This document shows, piece after piece, positions 42,427-52,917 of a DNA stretch of 64,000 nucleotides. The position numbers and the translations under genes are program-made. The stretch is from Emiliania huxleyi CCMP1516. Its lineage: Eukaryota; Haptophyta; Isochrysidales; Noelaerhabdaceae. The notes beneath the pieces were generated by a model. The model searched no databases, was not told the origin of the DNA, and saw only the letters and a program-made list of their open reading frames with translations. Positions within the stretch are counted from its first letter, which is position 1; every line of letters starts with the position of its first letter. The DNA is taken from positions 139,008-203,007 of the forward strand of contig NW_005195220.1 of NCBI RefSeq assembly GCF_000372725.1, read 5' to 3'.

Positions 42427-44399
42427 TGGAGGCCAACCCCGAGTCCCCGATTGACGCGCTCCCCAAGGCCCCCGCGAAAAAGGACGCGGGGGACCACCCG
42501 AGGGCCGTCCGCCTCGCGGAAAAAAACCTGCGGATNNNNNNNNNNNNNNNNNNNNNNNNNNNNNNNNNNNNNNNNNNNNNNNNNNNNNNNNNNNNNNNNN
42601 NNNNNNNNNNNNNNNNNNNNNNNNNNNNNNNNNNNNNNNNNNNNNNNNNNNNNNNNNNNNNNNNNNNNNNNNNNNNNNNNNNNNNNNNNNNNNNNNNNNN
42701 NNNNNNNNNNNNNNNNNNNNNNNNNNNNNNNNNNNNNNNNNNNNNNNNNNNNNNNNNNNNNNNNNNNNNNNNNNNNNNNNNNNNNNNNNNNNNNNNNNNN
42801 NNNNNNNNNNNNNNNNNNNNNNNNNNNNNNNNNNNNNNNNNNNNNNNNNNNNNNNNNNNNNNNNNNNNNNNNNNNNNNNNNNNNNNNNNNNNNNNNNNNN
42901 NNNNNNNNNNNNNNNNNNNNNNNNNNNNNNNNNNNNNNNNNNNNNNNNNNNNNNNNNNNNNNNNNNNNNNNNNNNNNNNNNNNNNNNNNNNNNNNNNNNN
43001 NNNNNNNNNNNNNNNNNNNNNNNNNNNNNNNNNNNNNNNNNNNNNNNNNNNNNNNNNNNNNNNNNNNNNNNNNNNNNNNNNNNNNNNNNNNNNNNNNNNN
43101 NNNNNNNNNNNNNNNNNNNNNNNNNNNNNNNNNNNNNNNNNNNNNNNNNNNNNNNNNNNNNNNNNNNNNNNNNNNNNNNNNNNNNNNNNNNNNNNNNNNN
43201 NNNNNNNNNNNNNNNNNNNNNNNNNNNNNNNNNNNNNNNNNNNNNNNNNNNNNNNNNNNNNNNNNNNNNNNNNNNNNNNNNNNNNNNNNNNNNNNNNNNN
43301 NNNNNNNNNNNNNNNNNNNNNNNNNNNNNNNNNNNNNNNNNNNNNNNNNNNNNNNNNNNNNNNNNNNNNNNNNNNNNNNNNNNCGCCTCCCGCCGCGCCG
43401 CCGTCGAGGCGAGGCTGGAGTCCGAGGTCGCCGCGACGGGCGAGCTGCACCAGATCTGCGACGCGCTGCGCAAGCAGCTGGCGGCGCAGGCGCGCCCCGG
43501 CGTGGCAGGAGGCACGAGCTTGGCTGCTGCAGGGCCGAGCAGCGACCTCGCCGCCGCCGGCGCGTCGAGCCAGGGCGGAGGGCGGCTGGGCCTTCCGGAG
43601 GAGATGGTCGAGCGGCTGCTGCAGCAGGGGCAGGCCGGGCTCGAGGGGCGGGGGGAGGGGAAGCTGGCTGCGCCGGCGGGGGCGGCGCTGCGCGTGGCGG
43701 AGGGGCGGCGTGGCGGCGGCGAGGAGGAGGAGGAGACCGGGGCCCCGCGCCACGGCCCGTCTTGGCGGCTCGAGCTGCGGCCGTTGGCACCGGAGCCGGT
43801 GGCGGCCGCGGGCGGGCAAGACCCTCGCAGGCCGATTCGCCTTCCGCTGGGCAAGATCAACGAGGCGGTCGCTGTCGGCCGCTCGTGGGCCCGAGAGGGC
43901 CCGAGAGGGCCCGAGAGGGCCCGAGAGGGCCCGAGGGGACCCGAGGCTGGCCGAGGTGATAGGCGGTGGTCGTGGGCCGCTCGTCGCGCGAGCACGCAAA
44001 CTCGTTCGAGATCAACGACCCCCTCGTCAGCAGGAAGCACGTCCGGATCGACACCAAGGCGTGGCCGGTGCCGGAGCAAGGCGTGCGCGGCGAGGACGTG
44101 ATCGCGGTCGCGACGGCGCTCGGCGCAAACCCGATCGGCGTGCGGCACCACGCGGACGATTCGGTGGAGAAGGCGGACCGCCGGCTCGTGGTCCGAGATC
44201 ACCCGAGATTACGCGAGATGACCCGAGAGTGGCCGAGGCGATAGGCGGACCGCGGCGAGACGCTCAACTTGTTTCACGGAGACGTGCTCGCCCTCCTCGC
44301 CGCCGACAACGCGCACCCCGCGCGGTACGAGTATTCGGTCGTCCACGTCTACGGCACTCTGCCAAACAAGGCGCCACCCGCCGCGGCGCTGCCAAACCC

Positions 44400-44449
<50 letters not shown>

Positions 44450-44706
44450 CGCAGCAGCAGCAGCAGCAGCAGCAGCAGGCGCCGTATCACGGAGGTACAT
44501 TCCACACGCCAGCCACACCGCTCGGCCAGGCCGCCGCGGCGTGGGCCTCCGGGGCGGGCGGCATCGCGCCGGCGGCCGGCGCGGCGGCCGGCGGCGGAGC
44601 AGCAGCAGCTGTCCCCTCTCCCAAGCGGCAGCGACTCGAGCAAGAGGGCGGCGACGGCGACGCGGGCAGCCTCAGAGGCTCACACGAGTGCCCGATCGAG
44701 CTGTGA
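42427..44706 (+). CDS. FHA-domain protein with coiled coil and poly-Gln (interrupted by gap)
   Basis: A plausible start is the ATG at 42427 (MEANPESPIDAL), just before the gap 42536-43383, so the middle is missing. After the gap: a short coiled coil (ESEVAATGELHQICDALRKQL), a Gly/Ala linker, then a forkhead-associated domain. The FHA reads VVVGRSSREHANSFEI, NDPLVSRKHVRID, then ETLNLFHGDVLALL and YEYSVVHV. FHA domains bind phosphothreonine through the GR, SRKH and following residues, all present. Introns 43865-43962 and 44173-44244 are both GC-AG and phase 0, and each starts with a copy of the next exon's start. The tail has a CAG-coded poly-Gln (44401-44480) and a KRQR basic patch, suggesting a nuclear protein. 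Stop TGA at 44704. Confidence 0.75.
42536..43383. other. Assembly gap (N)
   Basis: There are 848 unknown bases. Long reading frames that run across the Ns are artefacts. Confidence 1.
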
Positions 44707-45438
44707 CGCGAGGCGTCCGCGTCTGGCTGTGGTGTGTCCCCCCTCCCCGCGTTCGAGTAGTAGCTGTGTGTTGCGATGCATGTGTATCCCCCGCCCCCCC
44801 CATCCTCATCCCTTGGCCTTGCTGCCCCAGAGGGCGCCGCTCACCCGCGACTACGTTTTCATGTGTATATGATCGCACCCGAAGCACCTTCGCAACTCCA
44901 CATCACCATTCCGAGGGCTTCAGGTGGTGCTCACGCGCGACGAAAAGCGGAAAGGGGAGAAGCGAGAATCGACGCGATGCGTGTACAAAGCATACAAGAA
45001 GAGGAGAAAGAAGAGGAGAGACACCGGTGATGACGAAACAGAAACTAGCGCAGGCCAGAGCAGGGCAGACCCGGGGACGGGGGAGTCGGAGCAGACGGCA
45101 TCGGCCGCCGGCGCCGCGGCGACCTCAACCGACTATGGAGGACCCGTCGCCAGACGACGCAGGGCAGAAGACGGTGAGGCGGAGCAGACGCGCAGGGCGA
45201 GACGAGTGAGGGAGCAGGACGTTGCGGAGATCAGCAGGAGGATGTACGAAGAGATTAGGAGCAGCAGGGACCCCGCGAGGGACCATGTGGAAGACGGCTA
45301 GTGCTAGTCCCCCAGCGGGAGGACGACCCCGGCTAGTCGCCGACCACACCCACAAAGAACCCTGCACAAAGATCGCACGGGCGGGGCCCTGTTCCTGTTT
45401 ACCCATCCGCAAACGCAACTTTTAATTTCGCACCCCAG
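44707..45438. other. Spacer with a small basic ORF and a dispersed repeat
   Basis: A frame at 44924-45301 could encode a 125-residue, very charged protein (KRRKKRRD and RRRRAEDGE patches), but it lacks a recognisable domain and may be part of a mobile element. It is followed at 45293-45405 by the dispersed repeat also found at 25507-25625. I do not call a gene. Confidence 0.4.
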
Positions 45439-45594
45439 AAGCTTGAAAACACGTTCGTGGCGCTCTGCAGCGTCGTCCGCGCCTTCTTCGCCTTCGGCCC
45501 GGCGGGCGGCTGGCGCAACGTGAGCAGCGTCGACCTCAGCCCGCATCCGACCGAGGGCGACCCCCTCTGGATGGTCACGGCCGTCAAGGCCTGA
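45439..45594 (+). pseudogene. Orphan 3' exon of an unidentified gene
   Basis: After a good pyrimidine-rich acceptor (ending CACCCCAG at 45438) an open frame of 51 codons ends at the TGA at 45592. It reads like a real protein end: KLENTFVALCSVVRAFFAFG, then GGWRNVSSVDLSPH, then DPLWMVTAVKA. No upstream exon in the same frame is apparent. The dispersed element at 45293-45405 sits directly upstream and may have separated this exon from its gene. It could also be the last exon of the FHA gene by alternative splicing. Family not recognised. Confidence 0.4.
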
Positions 45595-45973
45595 CTTACG
45601 CGCGCATAGATTCTGCGCGCGCCGCACTCACGCCCTGGCCTCCCCTCTCGCCGGCTGTGCGACCGGGAGCATGATTGAGAGGGAAAGCGAGAGGCCCGGG
45701 TGTGCGGCGCTGTCTCGCCCGCGCGATGCTGTGGGAGCGTCAGCGCGATCGAAGTTCGGTCGCGGGCGAGCGTGTGTGTTCGTGTTCTGTGTCGTGTGTG
45801 CCCGCATACGGCTTTATGCTCTATCTTTGAGCGCGTTTTAACCTTTTCAATCACAGTCGCAAAACAGTCATACGTGAATGAAAGTTGAAACTAGGGTACG
45901 GCTTTAAGGCTCAACCGGGAGGGCGGTCGGATCGCGGCGCTGCGCCTGCCCTTGGGGCTCGTTGGACGAACTA
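45595..45973. other. Intergenic spacer between converging features
   Basis: No supported coding exon or repeat is visible apart from TGTGTGTTCGTGTTCTGTG-type GT-rich sequence at 45770-45800. It probably carries the 3' end of the minus-strand gene that follows. Confidence 0.4.
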
Positions 45974-46690
45974 CTAGAAGAGAAGCTGCGACTGCGCTTC
46001 CCGCCGCCGCCGCTGCCACCTACGCCCTCGCCGCTCTCCTCCAGCTGTCGTATCCTGGCCCAGAGCTGAGCTTCTGTTGTGTGCAGGTCGAAAATGATGT
46101 CCCCCTTCACCGCCTCCGCTGATGGCAGCCTCCCTCGCGGCCATCACCCGCTCGCGGGTGTTCAAGTCGGGCTCGGCCGCGGCGTGATCGCGGGCGCGAT
46201 GGAAGAGCAACGTGCACGGGTACTTGCGGAGGGCCGCCGGCGTGCTGATGTTTGCGTCGCTCACGAGCCAGTCGGAGAACTGGAAGAGATGCGAGATGGC
46301 GTGGCGTTTGCGCGGGAAGCCGAGTGCCTCAGGCGTCTGGATGCTATTGATGCGAGCTGCCCACAGAGCGCGCTCGAACGGAAGCTGGCTGCTCGCGTTT
46401 CGCGCCACCTCCACGAAGGTGCGGAAAAGCGCGTCCTGCCCGTTGTAGATGGCTGCTCTTCCAATGTACCTGTTGCCGCCCTCTGCCTTGCAGCGCACGC
46501 CGCACGGGTGGCGGGGATCGCTCCCCTTGACCCAGACGCGCTCGCCGAGTGGAGGCACAAGGGCGACCATGTACTCAAGCCAGATCGGCGTGAGCGGCTC
46601 CGTGTCCGCCTCCACGAGGAACCAGTAGTTGTAGAGCCGCAGCCCCGACAGCCGCAGCATCATCCGATAGTAGAGGCCGCTGCCGGAGGA

Positions 46691-46722
<32 letters not shown>

Positions 46723-47131
46723 GCGTCTCGCTTATGATCAGCCTACGAAAGCACACCGCCGCGCGGCCAACGGCGGCGGCGAGCTGCGCGGGGCTCAGGA
46801 GGTGCTCCTCTTGATAGGCGATCAGGTCGACTGAGGTGTCACTCGGGGCGGTCGCGAAGGGACGATGAGGGCGCGGGACGAAGGCCGGCGAGGTCATGCG
46901 CTCGCACCGCTGTCCAAATGCAAGGCTCGCCGACTGCACCGCACCGAGGGCGTCTCCCTCGCCCTCTGGGATTGCCGCCGCACACGGGGCCAACCCGGGG
47001 TCCGACCACAGCTCGGCCGCCCTCTCCAACCTCACCGCGTCTTCTCGCGTGCGAAGAGGCACCACCACCGCCATGTGAAGTCCCGCGAGCGGCTGGCGCT
47101 CTTTAGTTAGAGATTCTAACTCGACCTGCAT
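45974..47131 (-). CDS. Putative GT-A-type glycosyltransferase
   Basis: Start ATG at 47131; the frame runs to a TAG at 45974 (about 385 residues). Features: an N-terminal MAVVVPLRTREDAVRLERA strand-loop-helix typical of nucleotide-sugar transferases, an Ala run coded by GCC repeats (46690-46722), and a central YNYWFLVEADTEPLTPIWLEY in which EAD resembles the metal-binding acidic motif. Then come WVKGSDPRH, RYIGRAAIYNGQDALF and FSDWLVSDANIST. There is no clear membrane anchor. The C-terminus is ambiguous: another frame (46110-45904) gives a more natural reading (GDIIFDLHTTEAQLWARIRQ), implying a frameshift or a small intron near 46115. Family assignment is by motif only. Confidence 0.5.
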
Positions 47132-48412
47132 GCTCGCTCGCTGGCTGAGGCTGGGACGCACGAATTACTTGCGGTCGGCTCAGCCTCGGCCGTCCCCCGG
47201 CCGCCGAAGGCGCCGATTTTTTCTCCGTTTTAGTGCCACAGAGCCGATTTCTAAAGGAATTTGACGACATCCTGTGACATCCTAAGCACCTAAGCGGCCT
47301 AAGCAGTGTAGGGCGCTTAGCCGCTTAGGCTGCCCTCGCGAGCGTAGCAGGGTGCTTAATTGTGATTCGACGAGTGACCCAGAGTACCCACATGATGTGC
47401 GTTTCTATGGCAGAGCTCAGCCATCCCTGCGTCAGCCGCTCCAGCACAGCAGCGCAGCACGAAGGCTGGCGCAAGGAGCTCGAACGACGTCTCAAGCTCT
47501 CTTGTGTGTGTGTGTGAGAGAGAGATTTTTAGCAATACCAAACAACTCGAGAGAGAGAGTACGTACGAACAACTCTAACACTCACACGTAATTTGGGGCC
47601 TGGAGCCCTGTTCACGCGCGCGCGAGACGTGCAGACAGGGTTGCCAGGTGAGAGCGAATGGCGCGGTTCACGCCTCGCACAACAGAGAGAGAGATGCGCT
47701 CTGCATGGTGGGACATAAAAGAGAGCGAGTACTTGGGCGAGTAGGCCGTGCGGTCAACGCTGCCGCGCGCGACTTTGCGCGCGAGGCGGCGCAGCTTGAG
47801 AACGGCTTCTCGTGTGTTTGTGTGTGTGTGTGTGTCACTCATCACTCAAAAGCTCTCCTGTGATTGGATCAGGAGGATGTGTTGGAGGGTAGAGTCTCTT
47901 CGGCTACAGTTGTATAGCGAGGTAGAGCGGTCCAGCTGCAGGCCGCACAGCGCGAACTCGCCGTACTGAGCCTAGCGCAGCGCGAAGTCGCCGTCTGAGC
48001 CTAGCGCAGCGCGAACTCGCTCCTGTCGCTGCGAACCCTAGCCGAGCTCCATTTTTCCAGTGCGCGCCGGTCCCGTGCCCAGAAAGAAAGAAAGAAGCAA
48101 TTCGGCGCAAGGGAGGGATGGGAAGACGGCACGCCGCCACCACACAGGGATTTTAAGGAAGGAATGTGGTGTCCCGTGCCCAGTGTCGTGCGAGGGAAAT
48201 TTGGAGCCCTACGACGAATTCTCTTTCCAAGGAAGCCATCGTCTGCGCCTTGTCTGTCGTGTGAATCGTGCGTGTGCGAGAGCCTTTTGTTGTGAAAATC
48301 TCTTTCCTGTGAGCGGCTGCCGATTGAATTCTCTTTCCAAAGCGAGAAGTTTTGACGCGCCGCGAGGCCCAGCGCTCGACCTCACCTATCTCTCCTCCTC
48401 GCAGCCCGCGCG
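47132..48412. other. Intergenic stretch with short repeats and element remnants
   Basis: An imperfect palindrome built on CCTAAGCGGC/GCCGCTTAGG lies at about 47285-47330. The block GAGAGAGATTTTTAGCAATACC at about 47518 recurs at about 26890. A ~30-bp unit with GCGCGAACTCGCCGT is repeated three times at 47945-48022. 48085-48160 is a partial copy of the 27068-27328 repeat, and 48170-48310 resembles the LINE 3' tail. No gene is supported before 48413. Confidence 0.65.
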
Positions 48413-51400
48413 ATGTCCGTGCGCTCTAAGGCCGAGTACTACAAGAAGCTTGCTGCGGAGACGCGCGAGGCGCAGCGCAAGAAGGATGCCGAGATGAGCC
48501 GCGGCAGCTCGAGCAGCGTCGGCGACGCGGCGCAGTCGCCCAGCAAGCCGCTAAAGTCTCCGAAGCAGTGGCCGCCTCCGCCCCGGCCTTCGCTCGATGA
48601 GGAGCCGCAGCCGCCGGCGGATCCGCCAGCGGCCGCGCAGCCGGATCCGACTCCGACGCCCGACCAGCCGCCGACGACACCGCCGCTTTCGCGCGGCGGG
48701 CACAGCCTAGACGAGGGTGCGTGGGACGCGACGCCGGCGTCGACGGCGCTCGGCGAGTCTGGCTCGGCCGCGCTGCGGCGGGCGGCGTCGGGCCGCGCAA
48801 AGGCGCGCCAGCCTCCTCCCGCGCGGCACGACGACGACCTGGACAGCCTCGACGGCGGAGGTGAGTTTCCTGTAGAGAGTTCCTAGACACTTCCTAGACA
48901 CCTGCTAGACACCTCGGTCGGTAACGTGCCGGCCCGAAATTGAGTTGAGAACCGCAGCTCACGGTGAACTGGCCGTCCCCGTGGCCAGACACCTCCTAGA
49001 CACCTCCCAGACACCTCTCTGGCCTCGAGCTGGTCGCCGCGATGGGGCGGGCGGTGGCGGACGTGCTATGCGTCAACATGATGTCGTTTCTGTGGACTAG
49101 CAGGCGGGAGCAGCGAGGACACTTCCTAGACACGTCGTAGACGCTTCCTAGACACCTCCTAGGCGGGAGCAGCGAGCCCGAGGACGGTGCGCTGGTGGAC
49201 CCGATGAGCACGCGTGCGGCGGAGGAGGAGGCGGAGGAGGGCAGCGCCGCGCCTGAGCCGGCCGTGCCTGAGGCGGCCCAGCCGCCGCCGCCAGCCAAGC
49301 TAAACCCTCTCCCTCACCCTCGCCCTCGCCCTCACCCTAGGCCAAGCCGCCGCCGCCAGCCAAGCCTGCGGCCGTCCTCTCGCCGCGCGAAGAGCGGCGC
49401 ATGAAGCGGCTGCAGTCGCTCGAGCGAGACCAGAGCGGCAGCGAGGCGAAGGCGATGATCGCCGCGGCGCCTCCGCCCCCGCCGGCGGCGGAGGCGGAGG
49501 AGGACAGCCACCTCTTCCAGCACGAGCTGCTCGAAAAGTACCGCACGCAGGCGAGAGCGGCGGAGAGGCAGCTCGCCGAGGAGGGGCAGCGGTGCTATTC
49601 TTGTTGTTTTCAGTCTTGTGACTCTTCTCATTACTGCTATTAGGCAGCTCGCCGCGGCGATTCGTCGCACCGCCGCAGTCGAGGAGACGCGCTGGAAGCG
49701 AGGAGCTCGGAGGACCTCTTTCCTCCCCTCCTGAGCAGCTCCTGGTAGTGCGGTAGGACGAGCTCGACGAGCTGCGCGGCAGCAACGAGGAGCTGCAGCG
49801 CAGTCTGCGCACGAGCGAGGACCGGGCGAGCCAGAGCGCGGAGCAGGCGAGCCAGAGCGCCGAGCTCGCCACGCAGCTCAAGGAGGCGGTGGGGGGGCTG
49901 CAGGACCGCGTCTAGGCCTCTAGCCACTCCGAACAGCGGTCACGAGATGCACGCATCAGTGCGGTGGGGCGTGCGGTGTGTGCTCCGTCCACAGCACTCT
50001 AACCGCTGGCGGTACTGCGGGCTGCAGGACGACCTGCAGCGCAAGTTCAACCAGCGAGCCGCGGCTCTCGAGGCGGCGGACGCCGAGCGCGCCGACGAGA
50101 TCTCCGCGCTCAAGGCATCGCTCGCGCGCTCGCAGGCGGCGGCCGAGGCGGCGCAGATGCTTGCAGAGAGGGAGGGCGAGGCGCGGCAGGCGGCCGAGGC
50201 AGCGGCGGCCGAGATGCGGTCCCAGATCGCGGAGGAGGCTGCTCTCCATCAACGAATCGATTGACCAATCAATCGACAATTAATGGATGCCAGGTTCCAA
50301 AAGCTGCTCTCCATCAATTCATCGATGAGTCGATTCATCGACAATTGTTTGAATGCCAGGTTCCAGATCGCAGAGGAGGCTGCGGCGCGCGCCGCGGCGG
50401 AGGAGGCGGCGGCGGTCGCGCAGGAGGAGCTGCTCGACGTGCAGGGCGAGCTGTGAACGGCGTCTCTTCACAGGGCCGGCTGTGAACAGGAGGAGCTGCT
50501 CGACGTGCAGGGCGAGCTGTGAACGGCGTCTCTTCACAGGGCCGGCTGTGAACAGGAGGAGCTGCTCGACGTGCAGGGCGAGCTCGCGGAGCGCGAGGCC
50601 GCACTCGCGGCGGCGGAGGAGGCGCTAGCTGTGCTCGCACCCGACGTTGTCAAGATGGCCAACCACAGCGGAGGCGGCGAGGCGCGCGCGGAGAGCAGCG
50701 GTGGTTGGCAGTGGTGAGCAGCAGTCAGCATTCGTTAGGCGAGGCGCTCGCGGAGATCGCTCTCACTCCGCGCGTCTCGAAGCCGCCGCGCAAGCGGGCG
50801 GTGCCGGCCGCCGGCAAGAAGCGGGCAAGAAGCGCGCCGCGTCTCATTTCTTCAGCGGCGCGGCTCTTTTCTTGTAGGTGCCGGCCGCCGTCAAGAAGAG
50901 TACCGCCGAGAGCAGCGCGCGGGCGGTGTTCTCCCCGCCGGGTGTGGTGTCCAGCTCGCCGTCAGCGTCGCCGTCGGCATCGCCCGCGGCATCGCCCACG
51001 TCCGAGGGGTCGTCCTCGGACAAGCCGATCGTGGAGCGCGTTGCGGAGCTCGTCATCGAGAGCGCGACGGGCGAGTCGGTGCTCGCCGTACCCGACTCAA
51101 TTAATGAATGAGTTCGTTAGGAATAGTTGCCTATTGGTCAGGAATAGTTGCCTATTGGCCAGTTAGTTAATCTGCAGCGAATAGTTGCCTATTGGTCAGT
51201 TAGTTCATCTGCAGCGAATGAGCCAGGTGCTCACCAACCCGACCGAGCTCGCCGCGGCGACGACGACGACGGTGCAGTCCTTCTTCGACTACGTGGAGGA
51301 GTGGCGCGGCGCTCTGGTCGACATGCAGGCATCGCTCGACTTTACCAATGCGGAGGACGATGCGGCGGCCCAGAAGCCGACGCTTGCCGCCGCCACAATC

Positions 51401-51451
51401 GTCGCTAGCGGCGGGGCGCAGCGTAGCGTCGGCGAGGCAGACGACGTCTGA
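48413..51451 (+). CDS. Coiled-coil protein with Pro-rich N-terminus
   Basis: Start ATG at 48413 (MSVRSKAEYYKKLAAETREA). Exon 1 runs to 48860, followed by Pro/Ala-rich segments. A long Glu/Ala/Leu coiled coil (about 49770-50640) follows, with heptads such as DELDELRGSNEELQRSLRTS and LARSQAAAEAAQML. A short Ser/Pro tail and a final exon at 51231-51451 end at a TGA. At least nine introns are needed. Clear ones are 49104-49162 and 49568-49643 (both GC-AG), and the exon after 50880 begins at a GTAG acceptor. Several introns begin with a copy of the following exon. A 66-bp unit at 50424-50555 is two exact intronic copies of the exon start at 50556. The protein is probably cytoskeletal or a scaffold. 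Exact exon ends upstream of 49100 are uncertain. Confidence 0.6.
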
Positions 51452-51745
51452 GGAGCGGTGTGGAAAGTGAGACTGCCGCGCCTCCCCGCTCCTGGAGGCC
51501 ACATAGACCCACCTTGGCCTATGTGGATGGAGGCGGCGGGCGCGTGGCGCGGAGCGCGCGATCGACGTGCGGAGTGGGAGGGTAAGGGGGCCGTCCAATG
51601 TGAGATCAGTAGTGCCGCGTGTGTGAGCTCTCAAGCGCGCGGACGAGGGGGGGGGCATAATATATTTTCCTCAATAACTCCTCTTCAAAAGCCCAGCTCT
51701 CGAGAGCACAGCTAGAGGGCTAACACCTCGAAATGTGCACCTTGG

Positions 51746-52917
51746 ATGGCTGCGCTCCCTGTTTCACAGCCATCCGTGCTAAGGATGGCTGGCACGCCTA
51801 GATCTCAGCCATACACTCCTACCCGATGGCTGAGATCTAGGCGTGCCAGCCTCAACAACATCTCCGACGCGCTCAAAAGCATCGGCCTGCACGTGGTGCG
51901 CGCTCCCACCCGGGACTCGCTCAAACGCGCAGAGACGGACCCACGCAGTGGCAAGATCACCTTCGTCCCTACTCTCGGTAATGGGTCGAACTGGTTCGCC
52001 AACTTTGAGACCACGGCGATAGCGTCCTGGCCCGACTTCCTCATCACCGGCGGGCGGTACCACCGCTACAAGGTGCTGGGGGATTCTCATCTCGGTTGTG
52101 CACTGCTACATCATGCCAGCCGCCATCGCCGTGCATCTTGGCTGCACGGTCCTCTTCTTCGAGCAGCAGCGGCGCGTCGTTCACGCCGACCCGCTTTGCT
52201 CCTCCATCGCCGCCCTGACCGAGTACGAGGAGATGCACTCTGCTGGCGAGCTTGTTGGCCCTAACCCGGTCTTCTCCTTTGGAGGCGTTGGAAAGTATGC
52301 GGCGGCGGGTGCTACTGGCGAGGGGGGGGGCGGGGCGACGACAGGTGTAGGGGTTTGTCAAACGGCCGCGACAATTGCGCAGGCGGACGCTGCCGTCACG
52401 ACGTGCTGGATCGCGCTGGCAATCTGGGGCACAGCCCTGGCGTATTACGTTTGGCGAGAGCTGACGCGCAAGGCAGACGCGTACGTCCACGCCACCGCTG
52501 ACAACCTGCTCGCGCGCTTCGTCGACGTATTTACGGTTCAGCAGCCAGTCCAACGCCAGGCGCGCTGGAAGAGAGGCAGGACATCGCACCGCACACGTGA
52601 CACGCGTCGCCGAGCGCGCAGCCCGAACCACTCGCTGGGCTGGCGGTCACCTCCTGCACCCGCGATGACAGGTGCTCGCCGAGGCACACCGCAACCCCTT
52701 CCGCCGCGACGGCGAAGGCTCGCTCTACATGCCACCACTCCCGCGCTGGGTGCTCGAGAGCCTTGGCTCCGCCGTGTCCGACGAGGCGGCCGCCATCTAC
52801 AACCCCTCCACCTCCATCCGTCGCTCTATGAAGGGCGCGCCATCGCGTGGGCCGCGCCGGCCGCGGCGAGGGCCCAGCCGCGAGAGGCAGAAGGGGGGCT
52901 ATAGTACGTTGGTGTAG
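51746..52917 (+). CDS. Unrecognised membrane protein with a frameshift
   Basis: The frame from the ATG at 51746 reads well through NNISDALKSIGLHVVRAP and FANFETTAIASWPDFLITGG to about 52078. There a run of five G shifts the frame. Reading one base fewer continues as a transmembrane helix (GILISVVHCYIMPAAIAVHL), then a soluble loop and a second helix (CWIALAIWGTALAYYVW). A last exon (about 52672-52917) starts after an ACAG acceptor and ends at a TAG. The extra G may be a sequencing error or a real lesion. The 5' end carries a perfect 26-bp hairpin (51787-51851), so the true ATG may lie downstream of it. No family is recognised. Confidence 0.45.
51787..51851. repeat. Perfect 26-bp inverted repeat, 13-bp loop
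   Basis: 51787-51812 is exactly the reverse complement of 51826-51851; the loop is 51813-51825. The arms contain AGATCTCAGCCAT/ATGGCTGAGATCT. It lies at the 5' end of the membrane-protein frame. Confidence 0.97.

Noticed and set aside
41922-45209. Frames of 500-1100 codons spanning the gap
   Set aside because: They are open only because the N run has no stop codons.
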